This document shows positions 46,221 to 54,403 of a stretch of DNA of 64,000 nt, piece after piece. The first letter of the stretch is position 1, and each line of letters begins with the position of its first letter. The stretch comes from Kribbella catacumbae DSM 19601 (GTDB taxonomy: Bacteria > Actinomycetota > Actinomycetes > Propionibacteriales > Kribbellaceae), in assembly GCF_000372465.1 (NCBI RefSeq), contig NZ_AQUZ01000010.1, positions 97,243 to 161,242 of the forward strand, in the 5' to 3' direction. The notes under the pieces are model-generated. The model was not told the origin of the DNA, searched no databases, and was given only the letters and a program-made list of their open reading frames with translations. Both the position numbers and the translations under genes were made by a program.

Positions 46221-47141
46221 GATCCGGTCGCCGGTCAGAGTGAGGACGAACAGCCCTCCTCCATGGCGAGTGGCGCCGTGGAGGTAGGCGCCGAACGCCG
46301 GCTGGCCGTTCGCCCGCGTCGGCACCAGGCTGACCCGCCGGCCCGACCTGAAGATGGTCGCGAACAGACCGGCCGCGGCATCGCGACCCTCGTACTCGAG
46401 CGGAATCGGTGGCATCGACACGAAGACGTCATCGGTGAACAAGGCAACCAACGCCTCGACATCGCCGGCCTCGTAAGCGCTCACGAACCTCGCCACCACC
46501 GCCCGCTCCTGCGCTGAATCGGAGGCGGGTGCTGGTTCGGCAGGCGTCCGGCGCCGGAGACCGGCTCGGGCTCGTTTGAGAGCGCTGCTGACCGACTCAA
46601 CCGTGGAGTCGAGCATCTCGGCGACTTCGCTCGCCCGGAAGCCGAGCACCTCACGCAGGATCAGTACTGCGACCTGACGCGGAGGCAGCGCCTGGACCGC
46701 GGCCACGAAGGCCAGCGAGATCGACTCGCTCTGCTCGACGCCCGTTTCCGGGCTCAGCGCCACCGCGCCATCGAGCAGCGCGTCGGGATACGGCTCGAGC
46801 CACGCGACTTCGCCGTACCGGGTCGGTTCGGGCGGTTCGACCGATGGCATGCTCCACTGCTCGGCCGGGCGCCGGCTGGCTGAGCGCCGCGCGTTGAGGC
46901 AGCGGTTGGTGGCGATCCGGTAGAGCCAGGTGCGGATCGAGGCGCGCCCTTCGAAGTCGGCGATCCCCCGCCAGGCGGCGAGCAGTGTGTCCTGCAGGGC
47001 GTCTTCGGCATCGTGCAGCGAGCCGAGCATCCGGTAGCAATGCACCTGCAGCTCGCGCCGGTACGGCTCAGTGAGTTCACGGAACGCCTCGCCATCTCCG
47101 GCCCGCGCCCTGCTGATCAGCTCCTGCGTCACCTTCACCAT
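46140..47141 (-). CDS. ECF sigma factor with C-terminal SnoaL-like domain
   Basis: 333 residues from the ATG at 47141. Sigma region 2 (YRMLGSLHDAEDALQDTLLAAWRG), a linker with WLEPYPDALLDG, region 4 (LPPRQVAVLILREVLGFRASEVAEM, then the recognition helix), and a SnoaL/NTF2-like domain over the last 120 residues. Such fused ECFs usually lack an anti-sigma factor and are tuned by the extra domain. It is divergent from an SDR gene 67 bp away, a probable target. The 3' end overlaps the YhhN gene by 81 bp. Confidence 0.88.
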   Translation of the reverse strand: MVKVTQELISRARAGDGEAFRELTEPYRRELQVHCYRMLGSLHDAEDALQDTLLAAWRGIADFEGRASIRTWLYRIATNRCLNARRSASRRPAEQWSMPSVEPPEPTRYGEVAWLEPYPDALLDGAVALSPETGVEQSESISLAFVAAVQALPPRQVAVLILREVLGFRASEVAEMLDSTVESVSSALKRARAGLRRRTPAEPAPASDSAQERAVVARFVSAYEAGDVEALVALFTDDVFVSMPPIPLEYEGRDAAAGLFATIFRSGRRVSLVPTRANGQPAFGAYLHGATRHGGGLFVLTLTGDRISAFTRFDTSLFPYFGLPLSLPGTGDE

Positions 47142-47208
47142 TGTATGGACACCAGCGGCGCCAGGAACTGGGCGCCAGGTTTCAGGAAGGCGTGGTGTCT
47201 GTATCGGC

Positions 47209-47985
47209 ATGATGCTCAAAAACAAGATCGCAGTGGTCTATGGAGCCGGCGGCGAGATCGGCGGCGCCGTCGCTCGCGCCTTCGCACTCGAAGGCGCCGA
47301 AGTCTTCCTCACCGGCCACCGGCTGGCGCCCGTCCAAGCAGTCGCCAACGAGCTAGCCGCCGAAGCAGCACAAGTCGACGCCCTGGACGAAGAGGCGGTG
47401 GACAACCACCTGGAATCCGTCGTCGAGAAGGCCGGCCGCGTCGACATCTCCTTCAACGCGATCGGCCTGCCGAACGCGAACATCATCGGCACCCCACTGA
47501 CCGACCTGGAGGCCGCCTGGTTCACCCAGCCGCTCGCCGGGTACGCCCTCTCCTACTTCCTGACCGCACGCCTGGCAGCCCGCCGGATGATCGCTCAGAA
47601 GTCGGGGGTCATCATGACCGTCACCGCGCTCCACTCCAGGACAGGCCTCCCGCTGGTCGGCGGCTTCGGCCCGGCGATGGCCGCCAAGGAGGCTCTCACC
47701 CGAGACCTGTCCGCCGAGCTCGCGCCGTACGGCGTACGCGTGGTCGGGCTGCGTCCGCAGGGCATGCCCGAGACCCGCACGATCCGGGACGCCTACGAGC
47801 CCCGCGCCAAGGCATCGGGCATGACCTGGGAGCAGTGGCTGGAACTACTCGCCGGCCGGACCCACCCACGACGCCTGATGACTCTCGAGGAGATGGCGAA
47901 CCTGGCCGCCTTCATGGCCTCCGACAAGGCCAGCGGGATGACCGGGACAACCGTCAACCTGACCATGGGCAGCTTGGATGACTGA
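47209..47985 (+). CDS. SDR-family protein lacking the catalytic Tyr
   Basis: 258 residues (an ATG one codon later is equally good). The Rossmann start is VVYGAGGEIGGAVARAF. Where classical SDRs have YxxxK this protein has GFGPAMAAKEAL: the Lys stays but the Tyr position is Ala, and the Ser site reads TALHS. Oxidoreductase activity by the usual mechanism is therefore doubtful. It may bind NAD(P) as a sensor or use another residue. Divergent from the ECF sigma gene. Confidence 0.82.
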   Translation: MMLKNKIAVVYGAGGEIGGAVARAFALEGAEVFLTGHRLAPVQAVANELAAEAAQVDALDEEAVDNHLESVVEKAGRVDISFNAIGLPNANIIGTPLTDLEAAWFTQPLAGYALSYFLTARLAARRMIAQKSGVIMTVTALHSRTGLPLVGGFGPAMAAKEALTRDLSAELAPYGVRVVGLRPQGMPETRTIRDAYEPRAKASGMTWEQWLELLAGRTHPRRLMTLEEMANLAAFMASDKASGMTGTTVNLTMGSLDD

Positions 47986-47997
47986 CACAATCCTGAG

Positions 47998-48387
47998 ATG
48001 GCCAAACGCACCACCACCTGCCTGTGCGGTCTCCCCGCACCGTACGCCGACTGCTGCGGCAGCCTCCACGCCGGCCGTACTTCGGCAACCACCGCCGAGC
48101 AGCTCATGCGATCGCGGTACTCCGCGTTCGTAGTACGCGATGCGGCCTATCTCCTCCGCAGCTGGTCCTCCGCAACCCGCCCGCCCGAGCTCCACTTGGA
48201 CGACGACCTCGAGTGGACGGGCCTGGAGATCCTCAGCAGCACAGGCGGAAGCCCTTTCCACACCGAAGGCACCGTCGAATTCCGAGCGACCTACAAGGCC
48301 GACGGCACGCCAGGCGACCAACACGAGAACAGCCGCTTCATCCGCGAAAACGGCTCATGGGTGTACGTCGAACCGCAGGGTCGCTAG
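47998..48387 (+). CDS. YchJ-family protein
   Basis: 129 residues. N-terminal SEC-C-like cysteine cluster (CLCGLPAPYADCCGSLH) that may hold zinc, then the NTF2-like YchJ core (AEQLMRSRYSAFVVRDAAYLLRSW; FRATYKADG; ENSRFIRENGSWVY). Full length for the family, function unknown. It starts 12 bp after the SDR stop and may be cotranscribed. Confidence 0.88.
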   Translation: MAKRTTTCLCGLPAPYADCCGSLHAGRTSATTAEQLMRSRYSAFVVRDAAYLLRSWSSATRPPELHLDDDLEWTGLEILSSTGGSPFHTEGTVEFRATYKADGTPGDQHENSRFIRENGSWVYVEPQGR

Positions 48388-48493
48388 ACCGAAGCGGGTG
48401 TGACAGCTGGTCGGCGAGCCAGCCGAGGAGGGTTAGCAGGGCGACTGCGGCGGCGTACACGACGAGCTGGATGAGGATGAGCACACGGGCCAT
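48338..48493 (-). CDS. Possible small membrane protein, antisense to ychJ end
   Basis: A 51-codon frame whose first 28 residues form one convincing transmembrane helix (LILIQLVVYAAAVALLTLLGWL). Its 3' third overlaps the ychJ gene in antisense, and no ribosome-binding site is seen. Could equally be chance. Confidence 0.25.
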   Translation of the reverse strand: MARVLILIQLVVYAAAVALLTLLGWLADQLSHPLRSSDPAVRRTPMSRFRG

Positions 48494-48504
48494 CGTCGCG
48501 AGGC

Positions 48505-48549
48505 GTGGCAGTGGACGACAGTGGCAAGAATGCCGCTCACCGATAGAAT
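48505..48549 (+). promoter_or_regulatory. Promoter and direct-repeat operator of the second GlxA-type gene
   Basis: TAGAAT at 48544 lies 6 bases before the ATG at 48556 (leaderless), and GTGGCA at 48521 is a 4/6 match to a -35 box at 17-bp spacing. The same hexamer GTGGCA occurs at 48505, 16 bp upstream. Direct repeats of this kind are typical AraC-family binding sites, so autoregulation is possible. Confidence 0.45.
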
Positions 48550-48555
48550 ATGGTC

Positions 48556-49533
48556 ATGCATCGCGTCGCAGTCGTTGCCGCCGATCGGGTGAACAGTCTC
48601 GATCTCGCGATCCCCGGGCAGGTCTTCGGGACCGCGCACTCCCAGGACAAGGCGGCCGGGGCACTGTTCGGCGCCCCGCTGTACGACGTGGTCGTGTGCG
48701 GGGAGCGACCTGACCTCGTCGTGACCGGCCGCGGCGGAGCGGAGATCTTCCGGCTGACCGCGTCACACGACCTGTCCGAAGCCCTGACCGCCGACACCGT
48801 GATCGTGCCGGGTGCACGCACGGACATCGATCCGTCCCCCCAGGTGCTCGACGTACTGCGACAGGCACACGACCGCGGCGCGCGGATCGCCTCGATCTGC
48901 AGCGGCGCCTTCATGCTGGCCGCGGCGGGGCTGCTCGACGGACGGCGGGCGACAACCCACTGGACCGCCGCCGACGAGTTGGCTCAGCGGTATCCGCAGA
49001 TCGAGGTCGATCCCAACGTGCTGTTCGTCGACGAAGGCGATGTGCTCAGTTCAGCCGGGGCAGCGACCGGCCTCGACCTGTGCATCCACATGGTGCGCAA
49101 CGACTTCGGGTCGGCGGTTGCCGCCGACGTCGCCCGCCACGTCGTGGTCGCACCCCAGCGCGAAGGCGGGCAGGCACAGTTCATCGTTCACCGCGAACCC
49201 ACCGGCGACAGTGGATCGCTCGAGCCGACGATGCGGTGGCTGCGAGACCGCCTTGATGAACCGCTCACGCTGGCCGACATCGCGGGGCATGCAGCCATCA
49301 GTCCGCGCACCCTCAACCGGCGTTTCCGCGAACAGACCGGGGTCACCCCGCTGCAGTGGCTGCTCACTCAGCGCGTGCGGCACGCCCAGGAACTCCTGGA
49401 AACGACGAGCCTGTCTGTCGAAGAAACGGCCAGACACTGCGGTTTCGGCACCTCGATCAACCTGCGTCAGCACTTCGCGCGCCAGGTACAGATGTCACCC
49501 CTGGCCTACCGGCGCGCCTTCCAGCTGCGCTGA
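48556..49533 (+). CDS. GlxA/FtrA-type transcriptional regulator, second copy
   Basis: 325 residues from the ATG at 48556, preferred over 48550 because the -10 box leaves a leaderless start there. N-terminal DJ-1/PfpI-like domain with ASICSGAFMLAAAG (Cys kept) and LDGRRATTHW, then the AraC double HTH (LTLADIAGHAAISPRTLNRRF; VEETARHCGFGTSINLRQHF). Same design as 6892-7857 with moderate similarity. The target is unknown; the next gene, phoX-like, is convergent. Confidence 0.9.
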   Translation: MHRVAVVAADRVNSLDLAIPGQVFGTAHSQDKAAGALFGAPLYDVVVCGERPDLVVTGRGGAEIFRLTASHDLSEALTADTVIVPGARTDIDPSPQVLDVLRQAHDRGARIASICSGAFMLAAAGLLDGRRATTHWTAADELAQRYPQIEVDPNVLFVDEGDVLSSAGAATGLDLCIHMVRNDFGSAVAADVARHVVVAPQREGGQAQFIVHREPTGDSGSLEPTMRWLRDRLDEPLTLADIAGHAAISPRTLNRRFREQTGVTPLQWLLTQRVRHAQELLETTSLSVEETARHCGFGTSINLRQHFARQVQMSPLAYRRAFQLR

Positions 49534-49560
49534 GCTGGAAGGCGCGGAAACCAGAGGGGG

Positions 49561-50970
49561 TCAGCGGCGACGGCGCCAGGGGCCGGTCACGGCGTAGGTG
49601 ATTCCTGGCGTATAGACGTTGAAGAACATCGTCCGGCCGTCGGCCGAGAAGCCGGCGCCGGCCAGTTCGCCGTACTCCGGCTCTTCGGGCGTGCCGTTGT
49701 TGACCCGGTTGCGGGCGAACTTGAAGACCTCTCCGTCCTCGGTCGTGCCCAGGATGTGCTGCTCACCCAACCCGTCCTCGCACATCATCAGACCGCCGTA
49801 CGGCGACATCGTGATGTTGTCGGGGGCATCGAACTCGGGGTCGTCCGAGCCGGGCTTGGGCCGGGTGAAGATGACCACCAGCTTCAGCGTCTTCTTGCGC
49901 GGGTCGTACCGCCAGACCTGGCCGTCGTGGTCGACCTTCGGGCCGAGTTCCGTCCGCGCGAACGACGATACGAAGTACACGCAGCGGTCCAGCTGGCCCC
50001 ACCAGCAGCCCTCGAGCTTGTAGCCGCCGGTGATCGGCTTCGCGTAGTCCTGGGCGCGCACCGATTCCGTGGTCGCGAGCGGGTCGGGCACCTTCACCCA
50101 CTGCACGTTGTCGAAGCTCGTCCCAGGCTCCTGTACGACGGACAGGTCGGGCAGCCCGTCGATGTGCATGGCCTGGAGTTCGCCACCGGCCCGCAGACTC
50201 CCCCAGCCGCCGCGGGGACGGTTCGGGAGGAAGCGGTAGAAGCCGCCGAGGGGCGCGACGAAGGCGTCCTCGGTTTCGTAGACGATGCCGGTACTCGGGT
50301 CGATCGCGACCGCCTCGTGCTGGAACCGTCCCATCTCCTTCAACGCGAAGGGCTGGTTGTTCCGGCGATCGTCGTACGGGTCGACCTCGAAGATGAAGCC
50401 GTGGTCCTTGGTGTAGCCGCTGGTGCCCGCCTTGAGCTCAGTCTCCTCGCAGGTCAGCCAGGTGCGCCACGGGGTCACGCCGCCGGAGCAGTTGATCGCA
50501 GTACCGCCGAGGCTGACGTACTCGTTGGTGGGGTTGTTGTGCCGGTCCACGACGACCGTGCTGGTACCGCCGGCGCCGCCTGGGTCGTAGGTGCGCTCAG
50601 GCGGGGCGACGACCTTGATCTTGGCGGACGGGCTGCACTCGTGGTTGCGGACCAGCCGGCTGCCGCCGTGCCGGTCAGGGAAGGCACCCATGCCGTCGAA
50701 GCGACTCGGCACCGGCGGAGTGCCCGGCTTCGTGACGGTGCCCTCGCGGGACACCACTTTGTAGCTGAAACCACGCGGCAGGTCGAGCATGCCGGCCGGG
50801 TCAGGGATCATCGGCCCATAGCCGACCTTCGGCCCGGACGTACCGAGCGCGGGCTCGGCGGTGTAGAGGGCCTCGACGGACCCCACGACACTGACGGCAA
50901 TGCCTGCCGCGGCCGCACGGGCGACGAACTGCCGCCTGGACAGGGGATTCGACTGCGGTTCCACGGACAC
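49561..50970 (-). CDS. PhoX/DUF839-family phosphatase, Tat-exported
   Basis: 469 residues. Tat signal NPLSRRQFVARAAAAG followed by a hydrophobic stretch. The mature part is a beta-propeller of the PhoX type: LVRNHECSP, GGTAINCSGGVTPWRTWLTCEET, FQHEAVAIDPSTGIVYETED and DNITMSPYGGLMMCEDG are conserved calcium- and iron-ligand regions. PhoX enzymes release phosphate from organic esters outside the cell. No PhoB box was identified. Confidence 0.88.
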   Translation of the reverse strand: MSVEPQSNPLSRRQFVARAAAAGIAVSVVGSVEALYTAEPALGTSGPKVGYGPMIPDPAGMLDLPRGFSYKVVSREGTVTKPGTPPVPSRFDGMGAFPDRHGGSRLVRNHECSPSAKIKVVAPPERTYDPGGAGGTSTVVVDRHNNPTNEYVSLGGTAINCSGGVTPWRTWLTCEETELKAGTSGYTKDHGFIFEVDPYDDRRNNQPFALKEMGRFQHEAVAIDPSTGIVYETEDAFVAPLGGFYRFLPNRPRGGWGSLRAGGELQAMHIDGLPDLSVVQEPGTSFDNVQWVKVPDPLATTESVRAQDYAKPITGGYKLEGCWWGQLDRCVYFVSSFARTELGPKVDHDGQVWRYDPRKKTLKLVVIFTRPKPGSDDPEFDAPDNITMSPYGGLMMCEDGLGEQHILGTTEDGEVFKFARNRVNNGTPEEPEYGELAGAGFSADGRTMFFNVYTPGITYAVTGPWRRRR

Positions 50971-51069
50971 GCGGGCCTCCTTGAGCGGAATTATCTTTCG
51001 ATCACCAGCGAACGTATGGTGAACGGCCGATGACTACAAGGTGAACCGCGCGCCGTGGACAGAAAATAC

Positions 51070-52374
51070 TTACTGGTAACAGGGCTTGCTGAACTCGTGC
51101 TTCGCCGCCGTCTTGCCGGTGAAGAAGTCCTTCTCGACCTTCACTCCGGTGGGCGCCGTCGGGTCCACCTTGGAGATGATGCTCTGCCGGAAGACCCGCT
51201 CGTTCGGCTCGCCGCCGAACCGGCCGGCCTCCGCGGGCAGCATCCCTTCGTAGTCGACCTTCTCCAGCGACTTCACCGCTGCCAGCAGCCCGGCCCGGGT
51301 GAGGTCCTTGGAGTCGACCGCCTTCTGCAGCGCCGCCTTCAGCGGGTACGACCAGACCCAACCGGCCGTGTAGCCGTCGTTGGGCGCGGCCTTGAACATC
51401 GCCTGGTCCAGCGACTCGCCCAGCGCCTTGTGACCCGCAGTTTCCGTGCCGTATGGCGCCCAAGGTCCCGATTGCCGGTAGAGCGCGGTCAACGCCGGAG
51501 CGGCCGGGCTCTTCAGCAGCGCCGGGTTCCAGGTCGGGCTGGTGCCGATGAACTGGCCCTTGAAACCGGCCTGGGCGGATCCACCGACGATGGTCGCCGC
51601 CTCGGTCGGACCGGTGGTCAGGATGACCAGGTCAGGCTTGGCCTCGACCAGTTTCTGGATCGCCGCGCCCTGGTTCTCCTGGCCGGGCGCGGTCGGGATG
51701 TCGGTGAACTTCATCCCGTTCGCCTCGGCCGCGATCTTCGTACCGGCCGCCGCGTCGTCGCCGTAGTCACCCGGGAAGTGCACCGCGGCCACGCTCTTGG
51801 CCTGCAACGTCTCAGCCCCGAAGTCGACCGAGTTCATCGACTCGAAGCAGTAGTTCGTGCCCGACTCCAAGATGACGTCCTCGAACGCCCAGGCCGACGT
51901 CCACGAGGCCGGCACCCCGATCATGTTGCTGGACTTCAGGTCGGCGAGGATGGCCGCGGTGGTCGGCGAACCGAGAGTCTGGGCCAGGCCGAGCACGTCC
52001 GGCTTGATCTCGGAGTACACCTCGTTGTGGATCTGCGGGTTGTACTTGTTGTCCTTCGTGTACTTCGAAACGTCGACCTCGTAGCCGCCGATCCCGCCCG
52101 CGGTGTTGACCCGCTTCCAGAACGCCTTCTGGCTCTCGGTGATCGGCACGCCGAGCGCCTTGAACGGGCCCTCGGTCAGGTCGGAGATCGAGCCGAGGTA
52201 GATACATCCCTTGGCTTTGTCCACCGCGGCCGGGCACGGCTCCTTGGTGACGCCGACGTCGAACTTGACGCCTTCGCTGCCCTGCTGCGTCTCCGGGGCG
52301 TCGCTGCGGCACCCTGCGACGGCCAGTACGGCGGCCACCAGGCCCACCGCGACCATCCTGCGACTTCTGTACAT
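51070..52374 (-). CDS. livK: Branched-chain-amino-acid-type ABC substrate-binding lipoprotein
   Basis: 434 residues from the ATG at 52374, with GAGGAGGAAG 6 bases upstream. Lipoprotein signal with lipobox AVAGC. A periplasmic-binding type-1 (Leu/Ile/Val) fold follows: KYNPQIHNEVYSEIKPDVLGLAQTLG, VAAVHFPGDYGDDAAAG. Because an acyl-CoA synthetase gene is in the same operon, the ligand may be a carboxylic or aromatic acid rather than an amino acid. Last gene of the operon. Confidence 0.88.
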   Translation of the reverse strand: MYRSRRMVAVGLVAAVLAVAGCRSDAPETQQGSEGVKFDVGVTKEPCPAAVDKAKGCIYLGSISDLTEGPFKALGVPITESQKAFWKRVNTAGGIGGYEVDVSKYTKDNKYNPQIHNEVYSEIKPDVLGLAQTLGSPTTAAILADLKSSNMIGVPASWTSAWAFEDVILESGTNYCFESMNSVDFGAETLQAKSVAAVHFPGDYGDDAAAGTKIAAEANGMKFTDIPTAPGQENQGAAIQKLVEAKPDLVILTTGPTEAATIVGGSAQAGFKGQFIGTSPTWNPALLKSPAAPALTALYRQSGPWAPYGTETAGHKALGESLDQAMFKAAPNDGYTAGWVWSYPLKAALQKAVDSKDLTRAGLLAAVKSLEKVDYEGMLPAEAGRFGGEPNERVFRQSIISKVDPTAPTGVKVEKDFFTGKTAAKHEFSKPCYQ

Positions 52375-52412
52375 CGCTCTTCCTCCTCGGGCTGCCGGCA
52401 CCGACTGGTGAG

Positions 52413-53519
52413 TCAGTGCGAGAACGGCCATGACTTCCAGTAGGTGCGAATGCGGACCCAGATCCCGAACAACCCTCGTGGTTCGAAGATCAGGAATCCG
52501 ATGATCAGCAGGCCGTACAGAATCGTTTCGACCTGGAAGATCGTGATGCCTCCGGCCGTCGAGCTGCTGCTGATGAACGGCAGCACGGCCGGGAGTTCGC
52601 GGGTGACCCGCGGCAACAGGGTGATGAACACCGCGCCCATGATCGATCCCGAGATGGTGGCGACGCCGCCGACCAGGATCATCGCGATGTACTGCACCGA
52701 CATCGCCAGGTTGAACGACCCCGGCTCGACGAAGCCGATCATCACGTACAACAGCGCCCCCGCGACGCCGGCGTAGAACGACGACACCGCGAAGGCGATC
52801 ATCTTGTACCGGGTCACGTCGACGCCGATCACCTCGGCGGCCAGATCGCGATCGCGGACGGCGGCCAGCGCCCGGCCGATCCGGGACCGGACCAGGTTCC
52901 GCGCCAGGACGCCGAAGATCACCAGCAGCACGAACATCAGCAGATAGAGCTTCTGCGCCTTGGTGAAGATCGCGCCGTCGACCGCGAACTGCAGCCCGAA
53001 CAACTCCGGCACCGCGGCCGGCCGGCCGACGCCCACTCCCCCGGTGAGATCCCGCCAGTGCTTGAACAGGTGCTCCCCGATGAACACCAGCCCGAGCGTC
53101 ACGATGGCCAGGTACAGCCCCCGCAGCCGAGCGGCCAGCGGGGCCACGATCAACCCGGCCAGCCCCGCGACCAGGCCCGCCGCCAGCAACCAGATCGGCA
53201 GCGAGGTGATCCCGAATCCGATCAGCCGGGTGCTGTCCGGATCACCTGACAGTGCCGCCGCGGTGTACGCCCCGATCGCGAGGAAGAACGCATGCCCGAG
53301 CGACACCTGACCGGCGTACCCGGTGACGAGGTTGAGGCCGATCGCGCCGATCGACGCGACGAACGCGGTCGCCAGGACGACGAGCAGGTCGTCCTCGAGC
53401 ATGAACGGCAGCAGGACCGCGACCAGCACCAGGCCGAGCGTCCACCACCGTTTGGCCGGGGTGTTCAGCAGCGCCATGTCCTGCCCGTACGACAGGTAGA
53501 GCAGCGGGCGACCCCTCAT
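52413..53519 (-). CDS. livM: Branched-chain-type ABC transporter permease, LivM-like
   Basis: 368 residues from the ATG at 53519, which shares ATGA with the livH stop. About eight to ten helices; the LivM pattern is GLNLVTGYAGQVSLGHAFFLAIGAYTAA and GRALAAVRDRDLAAEVIGVDV, the ATPase-contact loop. Forms the membrane pore with LivH. Confidence 0.92.
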   Translation of the reverse strand: MRGRPLLYLSYGQDMALLNTPAKRWWTLGLVLVAVLLPFMLEDDLLVVLATAFVASIGAIGLNLVTGYAGQVSLGHAFFLAIGAYTAAALSGDPDSTRLIGFGITSLPIWLLAAGLVAGLAGLIVAPLAARLRGLYLAIVTLGLVFIGEHLFKHWRDLTGGVGVGRPAAVPELFGLQFAVDGAIFTKAQKLYLLMFVLLVIFGVLARNLVRSRIGRALAAVRDRDLAAEVIGVDVTRYKMIAFAVSSFYAGVAGALLYVMIGFVEPGSFNLAMSVQYIAMILVGGVATISGSIMGAVFITLLPRVTRELPAVLPFISSSSTAGGITIFQVETILYGLLIIGFLIFEPRGLFGIWVRIRTYWKSWPFSH

Positions 53520-54403
53520 ATTCGTTCGACCTCTCGTGTGCCGAACAGGCCGTACGGTTTGACCAGTAGGACGAGCAGCATCAGCAGGTACGGCACGACC
53601 AGGAAGAAGTCGCCGCCGAACACCGGGCTGAGGTTGCCGCCGTAGTTGCCGACGAGTGCCTCGACCACGCCGATCGTGAGTCCGGCGATCACCGCGCCAC
53701 CGAGCGAGTCGAGACCGCCGAGGATGATCACCGGCAACGCTTTGAGCGCGGTGAGCCAGAGGTTCTGCTCCAGCCCGATCCCGGTGGACAGGAAGACCCC
53801 GGCGAGTCCGGCCAGCATCGCCGCGAGTGCCCAGGACAGCGAGAACACCCGCCCGACCGAGACGCCCTGGGCCAGTGCGACCTCCTGGTCCGAAGACGCC
53901 GCGCGCATCGCCAGGCCGGTTCGCGACCAGCGGTAGAAGGCGAACAAGGCCGCGACGACCACCAGCGTCGTCACCAGGGTGGCGAGGTGCCGCTGGTCGA
54001 TGGTCACCCCGAGCAGCTTTAGCTGCTTCAGGCCCCAAGGATCGCCCATCTGGCGGATGTCCAGGCCGATGAAGGAGTTCACCACCGTACGGATCACGAT
54101 GTCGACGCCGAGGGTGATGATCGCGATCACGAAGACCGGCTTGCCGATCATCGGCCGCAGCGCGACCCGCTCCACCCCGGCACCGAGCAGGGCCGTGAGC
54201 AGCAGGGAGATGAGCACCGCCAGGAAGAAGTTCATCGACAGCACCAGGTGGCTGACCAGGACGCCGCCCGCCATCATGAAGGCCGGCTGGGCGAAGCTGA
54301 TCACCCGCATGGACTTGTAGATGATGACGAACCCCAACGCCAGCAGGGCGTAGATCGAGCCGTTGCCCAGACCCCGGACCACCGTGGCGACGAACTCGTT
54401 CAC
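53516..54403 (-). CDS. livH: Branched-chain-type ABC transporter permease, LivH-like
   Basis: 295 residues, eight hydrophobic segments. Family marks: GNGSIYALLALGFVIIYKSM at the start, and TGLAMRAASSDQEVALAQGV as the coupling loop. The GTG at 54403 overlaps the stop of the acyl-CoA synthetase gene. Confidence 0.93.
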   Translation of the reverse strand: MNEFVATVVRGLGNGSIYALLALGFVIIYKSMRVISFAQPAFMMAGGVLVSHLVLSMNFFLAVLISLLLTALLGAGVERVALRPMIGKPVFVIAIITLGVDIVIRTVVNSFIGLDIRQMGDPWGLKQLKLLGVTIDQRHLATLVTTLVVVAALFAFYRWSRTGLAMRAASSDQEVALAQGVSVGRVFSLSWALAAMLAGLAGVFLSTGIGLEQNLWLTALKALPVIILGGLDSLGGAVIAGLTIGVVEALVGNYGGNLSPVFGGDFFLVVPYLLMLLVLLVKPYGLFGTREVERI

